Made by a program: the position numbers and the translations under genes
Assembly (NCBI GenBank): GCA_025936045.1
Contig: JAICUB010000025.1
Location: forward strand, 34,088-98,087
Origin: Polyangiaceae bacterium
GTDB lineage: Bacteria > Myxococcota_A > Polyangia > Polyangiales > Polyangiaceae
Direction of reading: 5' to 3'
DNA length: 64,000 nt
Shown: piece after piece, positions 44,716 to 54,734 of the stretch
How positions within the stretch are numbered: the first letter of the stretch is position 1
Layout: each line of letters starts with the position of its first letter
Notes under the pieces: generated by a model
The model's input: only the letters and a program-made list of their open reading frames with translations
What the model was told of the DNA's origin: nothing
Databases searched by the model: none

Positions 44716-47700
44716 ATGGCGCAATCGACGTTCGTGGGTCAAAAAACTTTTGACGTGAAGCAAAGCGGTACGGAGTCCGAGCCCCCGACCTCGTCCAAAG
44801 CGGCGCAGGCGCGGAAGAAGAAGGGCCTCGTCGTCGAGCGGCACTACACGCAGGCGGGCGAGGATCCCCACGCGAACGTCGTATGGGAGCGCCGGCAGAG
44901 CGTCATCACGAACCCGGACGGGTCCGTCGTCTTCAAGATGGACGGCGCGGAGATCCCGGCGGAGTGGTCGCAGCTCGCGACGGACATCGTCGTTTCCAAG
45001 TACTTCCGCAAAGCCGGCCTCTACGGCGACAAGGCGCAGGGTGAGACCAGCGTGCGCCAGGTCGTACACCGCATCGCGCACACGATTCGCGTCGCCGGAG
45101 AGGAATTCGGCGGCTATTTCGCCACGAAGAAGGACGCCGACACCTTCGAGGCCGAGCTCAGCTTCATGCTGACGAACCAGTACGGCGCGTTCAACTCGCC
45201 CGTCTGGTTCAATTGCGGCCTCTTCCACGAGTACGGCATCGAAGGCTCCGGCGGGAATTGGGCGTGGGCGCCCGGCACCGACACCGTCGGCGAAACCGCA
45301 AACGCCTACTCACGCCCGCAGTGCTCGGCGTGCTTCATCCAAGCCGTCGATGACGACCTCATGTCGATCTACGAGCTCGTGAAGTCGGAGGCGCGCCTCT
45401 TCAAATACGGCTCCGGTACGGGCTCGAACTTCAGCTCCATCCGCGGCAAGCAGGAGAAGCTCTCGGGCGGCGGCACATCGAGCGGGCTCATGAGTTTCCT
45501 CGAGGTGCTCGATCGCGCCGCGGGCGCGACCAAGAGCGGCGGCACCACGCGGCGCGCCGCGAAGATGGTGTGCCTCGACATGGATCACCCCGAAATCGTG
45601 GACTTCATCCAGTGGAAGGTGCGTGAGGAGAAGAAGGCGCGCGCGCTCATCGCCGCCGGCTACGACAGCGATTTCAACGGGGACGCCTACCACACGGTCA
45701 GCGGGCAGAACTCGAACAACTCCGTGCGCGTCTCGGACAAGTTCATGAAGGCCGCGCTCTCGAACGGTAAGTGGCAGACCATCATGCGCACGACCGGCGC
45801 CGTGGTGGACACCTACGAAGCCGCCGACCTCTGGACGATGCTCGCCGAGTCGGCCTGGGGCTGCGCCGATCCGGGCGTCCAGTACGACACGACCATCAAC
45901 CGCTGGCACACCTGCTCGAACAGCGGGCAGATCAACGCTTCGAACCCGTGCTCCGAGTACATGTTCTTGGACGACACGGCCTGCAATCTGTCCTCCTTGA
46001 ACCTCACCAAGTTCCTGCGCACGGACGGCAGCTTCGACATCGAAGGTTACCGGCACGCGATCGAGATCTTCTTCGTCGCGCAGGAAATCCTGGTCGACCT
46101 TTCGAGCTACCCGACGAAGGGCATCGCGCAGAACAGCCACGACTACCGCCCGCTCGGCCTCGGCTACGCGAACCTCGGCACCGTGTTGATGCTGCAGGGC
46201 ATCCCGTACGATTCAGACAAGGGCCGCGCCATCGCCGGCGCGCTCACCGCGATCCTGTGCGGCCATGCCTACGTCGTCAGCGCGAAGATGGCGGCGAGCA
46301 AGGCGCCCTTCCCCGGCTACGCGAAGAACCGCGAGCCGATGCTGCGCGTCATGCGCATGCACCAGGACGCCGCGTACGCGATCAATCGCGATGATTGCCC
46401 GGAGCCGCTCTGGCGCGCTGCGTGCGAGGACTGGGACTCCGTGGTGAACCTCGGCGCCCAGCACGGCTTCCGGAACGCTCAGGCGACCGTGCTCGCGCCG
46501 ACGGGCACGATCGGCCTCTTGATGGATTGCGACACGACGGGTATCGAGCCGGATTTCGCGCTCGTGAAGTTCAAGAAGCTCGCGGGCGGCGGCTACTTCA
46601 AGATCGTCAACCAATCCGTGCCGGAAGCGCTCCGGCGCCTGCGCTACAGCGAAGCGCAAATCAGCGAGATCGTCGCCTACGTGTCGGGCACGAACACGCT
46701 GCTCGGCGCTCCCGGCGTGAGCCGCGCGGCGCTCAAGCAGAAGGGCCTCGAAGACGCCGACCTCGCTAAGGTGGAGGCGGCGCTGCCGGGCGTGTTCGAG
46801 CTGAGCTTGGCGTTCGCTCCCTGGATCCTCGGTAAGGAGACGTACGAGCGGCTCGGCGTGACCGCGGAGAAGATGAGCCGGCCGGGCTTCAGCCTGCTGA
46901 AGCACCTCGGGTTCGGCGAGGCCGAGATCGAGCAAGCGAACGACGTGATCGTCGGCCGCATGACGATCGAAGGCGCGCCGGGTCTGCGCGATGAGCACTA
47001 CCCGGTGTTCGACTGCGCGAACCGCTGCGGCAAGACCGGCCAGCGTTTCCTGCCGCCGATGGCGCATGTGAAGATGATGGCGGCGGCGCAACCGTTCCTG
47101 TCGGGCGCGATCAGCAAGACGGTGAACCTGCCGAACGACGCGACCGTCGAAGACGTGCGGCAGATTTACGAGGAGGGCTGGAAGCTCGGGCTCAAGGCGG
47201 TCGCGCTCTATCGCGACGGCTGCAAGGCGTCCCAACCGCTCAACACCTCGAACAAGGAGCGGAAGGAAGAGGAGTCGAGCTCGCCCGTGGCGCCGATGAC
47301 GGCGCTTTCGGCGCCCTCGGCGCTGCGCCGGCCGGAAGGTCACCGCGTGCGGCTGCCGAAGAAGCGGAGCGGCTTCACGCAGGAAGCGTACGTCGGTGGA
47401 CACAAGGTGTTCCTGCGTACCGGCGAGTACGACGATCATTCGCTCGGCGAGATCTTCATCGACATGCACAAGGAAGGCGCCGCCTTCCGCTCGCTCATGA
47501 ACTGCTTCGCGATGGCAGTTTCCGTCGGCTTGCAGTACGGCGTGCCGCTCGAGACGTTCGTCGAACAGTTCACGTTCACCCGCTTCGAGCCGCACGGCGT
47601 CGTATCAGGTCACGAGAACATCAAGTTCTCGACCTCGATCGTCGATTACATTTTCCGCGTCCTCGGCGTCGAATACCTGAAGCGCTACGACTTCGCTCAG

Positions 47701-47973
47701 GTGAAGCCGGCCGAGGTGCCCGCGGGCATCGAAGATCCGACGGCGCAAAAGCTCATCGCCGAAGAGCACCCGCCCGCCTCGCTCCTGCCGCCGCCCGCGT
47801 CGATTCCGCCGAGCGCGGACGCGCACGCCGGTGAAGCGCACGGCGCGCTCGATGCCCAGCTCGAAGAGATGATGGGCGACGCGCCGGTGTGCGACTCCTG
47901 CGGTCACATCACGGTGCGTAACGGCGCTTGCTACAAGTGCTTGAATTGCGGCAATTCGATGGGCTGCAGCTGA
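44716..47973 (+). CDS. nrdJ: Vitamin B12-dependent (class II) ribonucleotide reductase
   Basis: Reduces ribonucleoside di- or triphosphates to deoxy forms with adenosylcobalamin as radical source. At 1085 residues it is the long form. Landmarks are [56 protein letters not shown] with the active-site Cys, and [25 protein letters not shown] in pieces. The last part has [15 protein letters not shown] and a Cys-rich end ([18 protein letters not shown]) that is likely the redox or zinc tail. No nrdA/nrdD is in the window. The start is fixed by AGGAGG at 44702. Confidence 0.95.
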   Translation: MAQSTFVGQKTFDVKQSGTESEPPTSSKAAQARKKKGLVVERHYTQAGEDPHANVVWERRQSVITNPDGSVVFKMDGAEIPAEWSQLATDIVVSKYFRKAGLYGDKAQGETSVRQVVHRIAHTIRVAGEEFGGYFATKKDADTFEAELSFMLTNQYGAFNSPVWFNCGLFHEYGIEGSGGNWAWAPGTDTVGETANAYSRPQCSACFIQAVDDDLMSIYELVKSEARLFKYGSGTGSNFSSIRGKQEKLSGGGTSSGLMSFLEVLDRAAGATKSGGTTRRAAKMVCLDMDHPEIVDFIQWKVREEKKARALIAAGYDSDFNGDAYHTVSGQNSNNSVRVSDKFMKAALSNGKWQTIMRTTGAVVDTYEAADLWTMLAESAWGCADPGVQYDTTINRWHTCSNSGQINASNPCSEYMFLDDTACNLSSLNLTKFLRTDGSFDIEGYRHAIEIFFVAQEILVDLSSYPTKGIAQNSHDYRPLGLGYANLGTVLMLQGIPYDSDKGRAIAGALTAILCGHAYVVSAKMAASKAPFPGYAKNREPMLRVMRMHQDAAYAINRDDCPEPLWRAACEDWDSVVNLGAQHGFRNAQATVLAPTGTIGLLMDCDTTGIEPDFALVKFKKLAGGGYFKIVNQSVPEALRRLRYSEAQISEIVAYVSGTNTLLGAPGVSRAALKQKGLEDADLAKVEAALPGVFELSLAFAPWILGKETYERLGVTAEKMSRPGFSLLKHLGFGEAEIEQANDVIVGRMTIEGAPGLRDEHYPVFDCANRCGKTGQRFLPPMAHVKMMAAAQPFLSGAISKTVNLPNDATVEDVRQIYEEGWKLGLKAVALYRDGCKASQPLNTSNKERKEEESSSPVAPMTALSAPSALRRPEGHRVRLPKKRSGFTQEAYVGGHKVFLRTGEYDDHSLGEIFIDMHKEGAAFRSLMNCFAMAVSVGLQYGVPLETFVEQFTFTRFEPHGVVSGHENIKFSTSIVDYIFRVLGVEYLKRYDFAQVKPAEVPAGIEDPTAQKLIAEEHPPASLLPPPASIPPSADAHAGEAHGALDAQLEEMMGDAPVCDSCGHITVRNGACYKCLNCGNSMGCS

Positions 47974-47996
47974 GCGTAGGGGCTCCGCCCCCGCTC
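47972..47996 (+). terminator. Hairpin after nrdJ
   Basis: GAGCG, TA, GGGGC, loop TCC, GCCCC, CGCTC: two 5-bp stems with a two-base bulge. It begins inside the nrdJ stop codon. No T-run. Only 26 nt remain before the next start, so it may be leaky. Confidence 0.5.
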
Positions 47997-48022
47997 GTCT
48001 CACCCGGTGCTAGCGTCCGAGC

Positions 48023-49432
48023 GTGAGCACACCCCCGGCCACCGAGAGGTACGCGCCGGGGGTCTTGATCCTCGGCAAGTACGAGCTCGAACAGAAGCTC
48101 GGCGAGGGCGGCATGGGTTCGGTGTGGGCGGCGTACCACGTGCCCCTGGACGCCCACGTCGCGATCAAGCTCATCCGCGCCGAGACGAACCGCGAAGACA
48201 TGGGGCCGCGCCTGCTGCAGGAGGCGCGGGCGGCAGCCAAGCTCGACCACCCCGCCATCGTGCGCGTCTTCGACGTGGGCACGACCGAAGCGGGCGATCC
48301 CTTCATCGTGATGGAGCTGCTCGAGGGCGAGAGCCTGCATTTTCGGCTGAGGCGCGAGGGGCGGCTGAGCGCAACGGAAGCCGTCAGCTTGTTGCTTCCC
48401 ATCGCTGACGCGCTCCGCGCCGCGCACGCGAAGGGCATCGTTCACCGCGACATCAAGCCGGACAACGTTTTCCTTTCGGCGCACGACGGCGGCGTTCAGC
48501 CGAAACTCGTCGATTTCGGCATCGCCAAGCTCGACCAACGCGACCCGGACTCGCACCTCACGCAGAAGGGCGTGATTTTGGGCTCGCCCGACTACATGGC
48601 GCCCGAGCAGGCGCGCGGCGAAGAGTCCATCGACCATCGCGCCGACATCTGGTCGTTTTGCGTTCTGCTCTACGAGGTCGTGAGCGGCGCGCCGCCCTTC
48701 ACGGGCAATAACTACAACGCGCTCCTGCGTGCCATCGTCGAGACCGAACCGGCGCCGCTCACCGCGAAGCGCGCGGCCGACGCGGAGCTCTCGACCTTGG
48801 TGCTCACGGGTATGGCGAAGGCTCCCGCGGATCGCTGGCCCTCGATGCAAGCGCTCGGTGAAGCGCTGGCGATGTGGCTGCTCAAACAGGGCGTCTTCGA
48901 AGACGCCGCCGGTAACTCGGTCGAAGCCAAATGGGTGCACCGCTCGAAGGACGCGTCCACGCTGCGGCAGAGTCGTCCGTCGCTCGGCTCGATCCCCGGC
49001 ATCGCGACTCCGGCCGCCGGCCTTCCGCACGCGGGCCCTTCCACGCCGACCGAGCGCCGCCTCGCAGGTGAAGCGCCGACGAGCGTCGGTCTCGTCGTGA
49101 GCGGCACCGACTGGCGCAAGCGCGGACGTGTCGCGCTGCCGATCGCCGTGCTCGTGGCGTTCGTGCTGCTCGGTGCGCTCGCCGTGCGCTCGACTCGCAC
49201 CCTCGACGCCGCGGCGCCACGAGGGGCACTTGCACCTACATTGTCGCCGCAAAATACGGCGATTGCGCTCCCCGACACACCGGAATCGCTCGTTCCGCCG
49301 AGTGCGGAACCGCGGGTGCCCACCCCGGAAACCGTGAGGTCCGCGCCTCGATCGCGGGGGCGCACGCCCCGGCACCAGGCGGGTTCGAATCCCGGCGGCA
49401 AGCCGGCCCTCGACTTGATGTCGCCGTATTGA
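48023..49432 (+). CDS. Membrane Ser/Thr protein kinase (Hanks/Pkn type)
   Basis: A 469-residue kinase. The glycine loop is GEGGMGSVW (27-35), catalytic Lys about 49 (VAIKLI), HRDIKPDN 141-148, DFG 164-166, and activation segment GSPDYMAPEQARG; all required residues are present. A membrane helix at about 370-388 is followed by a Pro/Ser-rich extracytoplasmic tail ending ALDLMSPY. Its kinase domain is closely similar to the one at 8347, and both are adjacent to a TPR/PEGA gene. GTG start at 48023. Confidence 0.9.
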   Translation: MSTPPATERYAPGVLILGKYELEQKLGEGGMGSVWAAYHVPLDAHVAIKLIRAETNREDMGPRLLQEARAAAKLDHPAIVRVFDVGTTEAGDPFIVMELLEGESLHFRLRREGRLSATEAVSLLLPIADALRAAHAKGIVHRDIKPDNVFLSAHDGGVQPKLVDFGIAKLDQRDPDSHLTQKGVILGSPDYMAPEQARGEESIDHRADIWSFCVLLYEVVSGAPPFTGNNYNALLRAIVETEPAPLTAKRAADAELSTLVLTGMAKAPADRWPSMQALGEALAMWLLKQGVFEDAAGNSVEAKWVHRSKDASTLRQSRPSLGSIPGIATPAAGLPHAGPSTPTERRLAGEAPTSVGLVVSGTDWRKRGRVALPIAVLVAFVLLGALAVRSTRTLDAAAPRGALAPTLSPQNTAIALPDTPESLVPPSAEPRVPTPETVRSAPRSRGRTPRHQAGSNPGGKPALDLMSPY

Positions 49433-49499
49433 TGCAATCGGCAAGTTGAGGAAAACTCGGCTCGAGGGACCCGCTCGCCAACACCGAGCTCGGACGACG

Positions 49500-50516
49500 A
49501 TGGTGAATTTTTTCCGAGTTCGATTGCTCCTGTCGGTGCTGTGCCTCGCAACCGTCGCTCGCGCGGAGGATCCGAGCGGCGCGCCCTCGGAGCAGGCTGC
49601 CGACGACGCGCGGAGAGCCGACGCGAAGGCCCGCTACGAGCAGGGCGTCGACGCCTACAAGAACGGGCATTTCAAGGACGCCGTGGATCTCTTTCTCGCC
49701 GCCGATCGACTGTCGCCGAGCGCTCCGCTGTCTTTCAACATCGCGCGGGCCTACGAAAAGCTCGGTGACGATTCGGGCGCGCTCCGCTGGTATCGCGATT
49801 ACCTTCGCCGCGCTCCGAACGCTGCGAACGCGAACGAGGTCGCCGCGAACGTCACCCGCTTCGAGGCGCGGCTCGCGAAGAAAGGCGTTCAGCAGCTCAC
49901 CGTGCTCTCGACACCGTCGGGCGCGACGGTAAGCATCGACGATGCGAACGTGGGCGTGACGCCCGGCACCTTCGAGCTCGCGCCCGGTCAGCACCACGTC
50001 GCCTTGCTGCTGCGGGGCTACTCGGACTCCGGGAGCGACATCGAGCTCGCACCGGACCATGCGCAGGATCTGACCGTCTCCTTGGCGCCGGCGCCGAACC
50101 CCGCACCCACCGCCGCGCCCGAGCCGAGGGTGCCGCTCGCGCCGGCCGCGAATCAGCCGAGCGCGCCCGCCAAGGCGGCCCCGGACCACGGCGGCTTCGG
50201 CCCCTGGCCGTGGGTCGTAGCCGGGGCCGGCGTCGCGGCGCTCGGCGGCGCGCTCACCTTCGAGCTCTTGCGCGCAAGCGCCGAAAGCGACGCCAAGCAC
50301 ACTGCGACGCAAATCCAATACTCGCGCGACCTCGACACGATGCAGAGCCGGCGTACGGCCGCGCGCGTACTCACGGGCGTCGGCGGTGCCCTCGTCGTCA
50401 CGGGCGGCGTGCTCTTGACGCTCGAGCTCACGCGCGGACGACCCTCGAGCGCCGCGAGCCTCCGCTTCGCGCCGACTGCGGGCGGTATGCTGACGACCGT
50501 CGGTGGAGCGTTTTGA
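49500..50516 (+). CDS. Secreted TPR and PEGA-domain protein
   Basis: A 338-residue paralogue of the gene at 7291. It has a signal peptide ending in ARAE, TPR-like helices (KARYEQGVDAYKNGHFKDAVDLF, then SFNIARAYEKLGDDSGALRWY), and a PEGA domain near 127-180 (LTVLSTPSGATVSIDDANVGVTP). After a Pro/Ala linker come two hydrophobic segments near 243-262 and 294-315. The ATG at 49500 begins right before the signal. It follows the kinase by 67 nt and is 2 nt from the next gene, so all three may be one transcript. Confidence 0.82.
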   Translation: MVNFFRVRLLLSVLCLATVARAEDPSGAPSEQAADDARRADAKARYEQGVDAYKNGHFKDAVDLFLAADRLSPSAPLSFNIARAYEKLGDDSGALRWYRDYLRRAPNAANANEVAANVTRFEARLAKKGVQQLTVLSTPSGATVSIDDANVGVTPGTFELAPGQHHVALLLRGYSDSGSDIELAPDHAQDLTVSLAPAPNPAPTAAPEPRVPLAPAANQPSAPAKAAPDHGGFGPWPWVVAGAGVAALGGALTFELLRASAESDAKHTATQIQYSRDLDTMQSRRTAARVLTGVGGALVVTGGVLLTLELTRGRPSSAASLRFAPTAGGMLTTVGGAF

Positions 50517-50518
50517 CG

Positions 50519-52393
50519 ATGACGCGCGCGCGCGCCGTAAGCTTCCTCGCGGGTCGCCTGCAGCGACTGCTCCTCGCCGCAGCATTGTCTTTCGCAGCGC
50601 TCGGCTGCGAGGGCAGCCTCGGCTCGAGTCTCGACGGCAAGGCGTGCGAGGCCGACGGCGGATGCGTCGCGGGCTACGTCTGCGATCCGACGACGAACCT
50701 CTGCGTGCGCGAGGGCAGCGCGACGGGCGGGCCCGCGGTCGAATGCCGCGAAGGCGAGACGGTCTGCGGGTCCGAATGCGTGGTTTTGGCCGAAAGCACC
50801 TCACATTGCGGGGGCTGCGGCGCCGCCTGCACGGCGCCCGACAACGGCGAGCCCGCGTGCGTCCGGGGCGTCTGCAAGTTCACCTGCACGGACCCATACG
50901 TGGCCTGCGGGGACGTGTGCATCGACCTCGCGAACGATTCCGACAACTGCGGCTCGTGCGGCAAAGCCTGCCCGATGCCGTCGAACGGCGCGCCGAGCTG
51001 CACGGAAGGCACCTGCGGCATCACCTGCGACGATCCGTTCGTCGCCTGCGACGGCGCCTGCGTCGATCTCTCGAACGATCCGGCAAACTGCGGCGCCTGC
51101 GAGCAGGCATGCAGCGGCGGTCGCGTGTGCGATCGCGGCAGCTGCGGCGACGAATGCTCGGCGGGGCTCGTGCGCTGCGGCAGCGCGTGCGTCGACATCA
51201 TGACATCGGCCGCTCACTGCGGTGGCTGCAGCAAGGCCTGCCCGATGCCGACGAACGGCAGCCGCGAATGCAGCGCTGGCAGCTGCGGTATCGCCTGCGA
51301 CGAAGGCTTCACGAGCTGTGACGGCACGGTCTGCGTCGATCTTCGAGGCGATCCACGAAATTGCGGCGCCTGCGGCAGCGTTTGCGATGCCCCCGCGCAC
51401 GGGACGGCGGCGTGCTCGGAGGGCGCGTGCGCCGTCGTATGCCAAGCGGGCTACGCCGAATGCGACGGCGCTTGTGTGGACACGAAGACGAGCTCCGCGC
51501 ATTGCGGTGGCTGCGACACGGTCTGTGCCGACGACCAGGTCTGCGTGAGCGGCTCCTGCGGCACTTCGTGTCCGAGCGGCATGCTCGTTTGCGATGGTTA
51601 TTGCGTCGAGCCCGCGAGCGATCCCGCGCACTGCGGTGACTGCACTACGAGCTGCCCTTCGGAGGCGCACGGTTCGGCCGCGTGCGCCTCGGGCAGATGC
51701 GGCGTGACGTGCGACCCCGGCTACGCCGATTGCGACGGCGTCTGCGTGAAGCTCGACTTCGACACGGCGAACTGCGGCAAATGCGGCACCACGTGTCCGA
51801 ACCCACCGAACGGCGGCGCCGTGTGCACGGCGAAGGGCTGCGGCGTCGCTTGCGCCTCGGGTTACACCCAGTGCGGCAACGCCTGCGTCGATACGGACAC
51901 CGACGCCGGTCACTGCGGCGATTGCGCCACGCAATGCGCGATGGCGCTCGTGTGTGCGGGGGGCATGTGCGGCACGGTGTGCCCACCGGACACCAAAAAG
52001 TGCGATTACGGCTGCATCGCCGTCGACAGCGACAGCTCGAACTGCGGCGACTGCGGCGTCACGTGCCCGGGCGCCCCGAATGGGACCCCCGTGTGCGATG
52101 GCGGGCAGTGCGGAATTTCGTGCGTCGATCCCACCTCGCTCTGCAGCGACGGCTGCTTCGACCTGCAAACGGACGTGACCCACTGCGGCAAATGCAAGAC
52201 GGCCTGTCCCGCCGACCCGCATGGCACGGCGATCTGCGGCAGCGGGAGCTGCGGTACGTCCTGCGACGCCGGCTATTCGCTCTGCGGCGGCGCCTGTGTC
52301 GACACGGCCAACGATTCCTCGAATTGCGGGGCCTGCGGCACGACGTGCAAACCGAACCACCACTGCGCCGCGGGCACCTGCAAGAAGGACTGA
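50519..52393 (+). CDS. Cys-rich repeat lipoprotein
   Basis: A 624-residue lipoprotein with lipobox ALGC near residue 26. Twelve repeats of about 43 residues fill most of it; each has the pattern C-x2-5-CVDL-x4-6-NCGxCG-x2-C, for example GDVCIDLANDSDNCGSCGKAC. Every repeat holds about six Cys, pointing to many disulfides and an extracellular stalk or adhesin. Such proteins in myxobacteria are sometimes mis-named tryptophan synthase alpha chain in automatic annotations; there is no TrpA fold here. The start is ATG at 50519, two bases after the TPR/PEGA stop. Confidence 0.82.
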   Translation: MTRARAVSFLAGRLQRLLLAAALSFAALGCEGSLGSSLDGKACEADGGCVAGYVCDPTTNLCVREGSATGGPAVECREGETVCGSECVVLAESTSHCGGCGAACTAPDNGEPACVRGVCKFTCTDPYVACGDVCIDLANDSDNCGSCGKACPMPSNGAPSCTEGTCGITCDDPFVACDGACVDLSNDPANCGACEQACSGGRVCDRGSCGDECSAGLVRCGSACVDIMTSAAHCGGCSKACPMPTNGSRECSAGSCGIACDEGFTSCDGTVCVDLRGDPRNCGACGSVCDAPAHGTAACSEGACAVVCQAGYAECDGACVDTKTSSAHCGGCDTVCADDQVCVSGSCGTSCPSGMLVCDGYCVEPASDPAHCGDCTTSCPSEAHGSAACASGRCGVTCDPGYADCDGVCVKLDFDTANCGKCGTTCPNPPNGGAVCTAKGCGVACASGYTQCGNACVDTDTDAGHCGDCATQCAMALVCAGGMCGTVCPPDTKKCDYGCIAVDSDSSNCGDCGVTCPGAPNGTPVCDGGQCGISCVDPTSLCSDGCFDLQTDVTHCGKCKTACPADPHGTAICGSGSCGTSCDAGYSLCGGACVDTANDSSNCGACGTTCKPNHHCAAGTCKKD

Positions 52394-52565
52394 GGGCCCG
52401 GCGCGGACGCGTTCCGCCGAGAGCCGAACGAAAAGCGCCGAGGTAGTCCGAGGTGCGCCCCAAAAAAGACCGTCGCGACCACCCTCCGGAGTGAGATAGC
52501 CTAATCACTCGTGTCGATTGGCCGTTGAGCGGGGTGGATCCAACGCGTGAACTACGTGGCGGCGA

Positions 52566-54104
52566 ATGGTTGAAGCTGAAGTGCTCTCGCCCGGACAGGC
52601 GCTCGGGCGTTACGAGCTGTTGGCGCAGGTCGCCCGCGGCGGCATGGGCCAGGTCTGGGTGGCGCGGCTCAAGGGCGCGCGCGGCTTTCAGAAGCTCGTG
52701 GCGATCAAAACGCTGTTGCCGGAGCTCCGCAACGACGCGCGCATCGAACAGATGCTGCTGGAAGAAGCGCGCATCGCGTCGCTGATTCAGCACTCGAACG
52801 TGGTGCAAACCACCGAACTCGGCGAGCACCGCGGCTACCTCTACCTCGTCATGGAGTGGATCGACGGCGAGTCGCTCGGCTTCGTGCTCAAGCGCTCGGA
52901 AGAGCGTGGAGCGATCCCGCTGCCGGTCGCGGTGAATTTGGTCGCGCAGGCGTGCCGCGGCCTGCACGCGGCGCACGAGCTCACCAACGATCTCGGTGTG
53001 CACCTCGGCGTCGTGCACCGCGACGTTTCTCCGCACAACGTGCTCGTGACCCACTCGGGCGTGGTGAAGCTCGTCGACTTCGGCATCGCGAAGGCGATGA
53101 AAGAGGACGCGTCCTTCACCGAAAACGGCGAGATCAAGGGCAAATACTCGTACATGGCGCCCGAGCAGGTGCTCGGCGAAGACGTCGACCGCCGCGCCGA
53201 CGTCTTTTCGCTCGCGATCACGCTGTACCTGCTCACCGCCCGCCGCCATCCGTTCAAGACGAACGACAAGCTCAACGTGATCCGCGCGCTCACGAACGAA
53301 ACGCCGGCGGTGCGCCCCTCGGTCTACGAGCCGAGCTTCCCGCCCGCACTCGAAGCGGTGCTGATGAAGGCGCTCGCGAAAGATCCTGCCGAGCGTTACG
53401 CGAGCGCGGAGGCGTTCCGTGTCGCGCTCGAGGGCGCCGTGCCGGAAGCCTTTGGCCCGCGCTTCGAAGCTCAGGTGAAGGAGTTCCTCGCGAAGGTGAT
53501 GGGCGACCGGGCGGTGGCGCGGCGCGAGGCGCTTCGCCGCTTCCAGCTCGCGGCCGACGAGCGTGCCCTCGCGGAGCTCCAAACCGGCGAAAAGCCGCAG
53601 CTCTCGTCGCAGAGCGCCGGTTCGCTCCGCGCGATCATGATCGACAACGTACCCTTCGAAATCTCGCCCGCCGCGGGCCTGTCGATCGCGCCGAGCGCCC
53701 CGCTCGTCACGCCGCGGCAGAGCGACGTGCCGACCCGCTTCGGCCCGCGCCCGCGCAGGCGCGCTCCGCTCGTCGCCGTGGTCGGCGCCGTGGCACTCGC
53801 GGGGTTCGCGCTCGTCGGTGTGCGCGCCGCGCGGGTCTCGCGGTCCGTCGCTGCGGCCCCGCCGCTCGCTCCTACGCTGTCCGCGGCCAAGTCGGAGCCC
53901 GCGCCGAGCGCCGTCGCCGCGCCGACTGCCGTTCCCGCGATCACCGCACCGGCGCCCGTCGCTGCGTCCGCCAGCGCGAACTCCGGACCGGCCGACGGGG
54001 ATGCCTCCGTCAAGACCGCTGGCCCTCCGTCGGCACGCTCGGCCAAAAAGCCCCACCGCGCGAACGCCAAGCTCGATCTCATCGCGCCCGAATACGCGAA
54101 GTAG
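52566..54104 (+). CDS. Membrane Ser/Thr kinase with HRDVSPHN catalytic loop
   Basis: A 512-residue kinase. The glycine loop is GGMGQVW, the Lys is about 48 (VAIKTL), and DFG is at 171-173. The catalytic loop is HRDVSPHN (151-158): the usual lysine of HRDxKxxN is replaced by serine. This variant recurs in myxobacterial kinases as far as I recall, so it need not mean inactivity. The activation segment is GKYSYMAPEQVLG. A membrane helix at about 400-419 is followed by a Pro/Ala tail ending AKLDLIAPEYAK, much like the end of the kinase at 48023. The ATG at 52566 is chosen. Confidence 0.87.
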   Translation: MVEAEVLSPGQALGRYELLAQVARGGMGQVWVARLKGARGFQKLVAIKTLLPELRNDARIEQMLLEEARIASLIQHSNVVQTTELGEHRGYLYLVMEWIDGESLGFVLKRSEERGAIPLPVAVNLVAQACRGLHAAHELTNDLGVHLGVVHRDVSPHNVLVTHSGVVKLVDFGIAKAMKEDASFTENGEIKGKYSYMAPEQVLGEDVDRRADVFSLAITLYLLTARRHPFKTNDKLNVIRALTNETPAVRPSVYEPSFPPALEAVLMKALAKDPAERYASAEAFRVALEGAVPEAFGPRFEAQVKEFLAKVMGDRAVARREALRRFQLAADERALAELQTGEKPQLSSQSAGSLRAIMIDNVPFEISPAAGLSIAPSAPLVTPRQSDVPTRFGPRPRRRAPLVAVVGAVALAGFALVGVRAARVSRSVAAAPPLAPTLSAAKSEPAPSAVAAPTAVPAITAPAPVAASASANSGPADGDASVKTAGPPSARSAKKPHRANAKLDLIAPEYAK

Positions 54105-54107
54105 CGT

Positions 54108-54126
54108 CGCGGCGGCCGGCGCCGCG
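54108..54126 (+). terminator. GC hairpin after the third kinase
   Basis: CGCGGC, loop GGCCGGC, GCCGCG: six base pairs immediately after the kinase stop. No T-run; a modest terminator candidate. Confidence 0.35.
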
Positions 54127-54304
54127 CGTGCGGTGTTCCACGTTCGGCCTCAGACGGCCGCGCGCGAATGGGACCACTCCGCCGAGCGCGCGGGCTTGCG
54201 CAAATCCAGGGGATTTGCGGTCACTCTCGCCCCCCTCCCGCCTCGCGAGCGAGGACTTGGTGTTCCCGAGCCATCCCGAGTAGAAAGGGTCGTCGGAGGC
54301 TCTG

Positions 54305-54730
54305 ATGTCGCAACGCTTTTCGCCCCTCACTCCCGTCGGCACGGGCTTGATCTTGGTCACACTCCTCGCCGGTTACGGTTGCAAGAAGGAGGAGCCGCCG
54401 CCGCCGATGCCGTCCGCCGCGCCGGCGCCCACCCCCACGCCGACCGAGCCCCTCACGTTGGTGCCGGAAACGCCGGTCGTCGATGCCGGTCCGGAAGTTC
54501 CCGATGCGGGCGTGCATCACGGCACGGGCGGCGGCGCTTCGGGACTCGCCAAGTGCTGTGCGTCACTCGCGTCGAACGCGGCGCTCGCTCCGTCGCCGAA
54601 CAAGGAATACATGCAGGCGGCCGCTCAAGCTTGCTCGATTGCGGTCGGCGCGGGCGCGAGCAACGCCGCCGTGCTCGCTGCGGTGCAAGGCGCGCTCAAA
54701 GGCGCCGGCATGCCCGCCTCCTGCAAGTGA
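54305..54730 (+). CDS. Small lipoprotein
   Basis: A 141-residue lipoprotein with lipobox AGYGC near residue 26, then a Lys/Glu and Pro/Ala/Thr-rich spacer, then a C-terminal helical part of about 60 residues with three Cys (KCC, ACS) and a last CK end. It is the last gene before the convergent thiL. No recognised domain; function unknown. Confidence 0.68.
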   Translation: MSQRFSPLTPVGTGLILVTLLAGYGCKKEEPPPPMPSAAPAPTPTPTEPLTLVPETPVVDAGPEVPDAGVHHGTGGGASGLAKCCASLASNAALAPSPNKEYMQAAAQACSIAVGAGASNAAVLAAVQGALKGAGMPASCK

Positions 54731-54734
54731 GCGG

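Noticed and set aside
50519..52393. Tryptophan synthase alpha chain
   Set aside because: A name given to similar Cys-rich proteins in some annotations; there is no TIM barrel or active-site motif, only Cys repeats.
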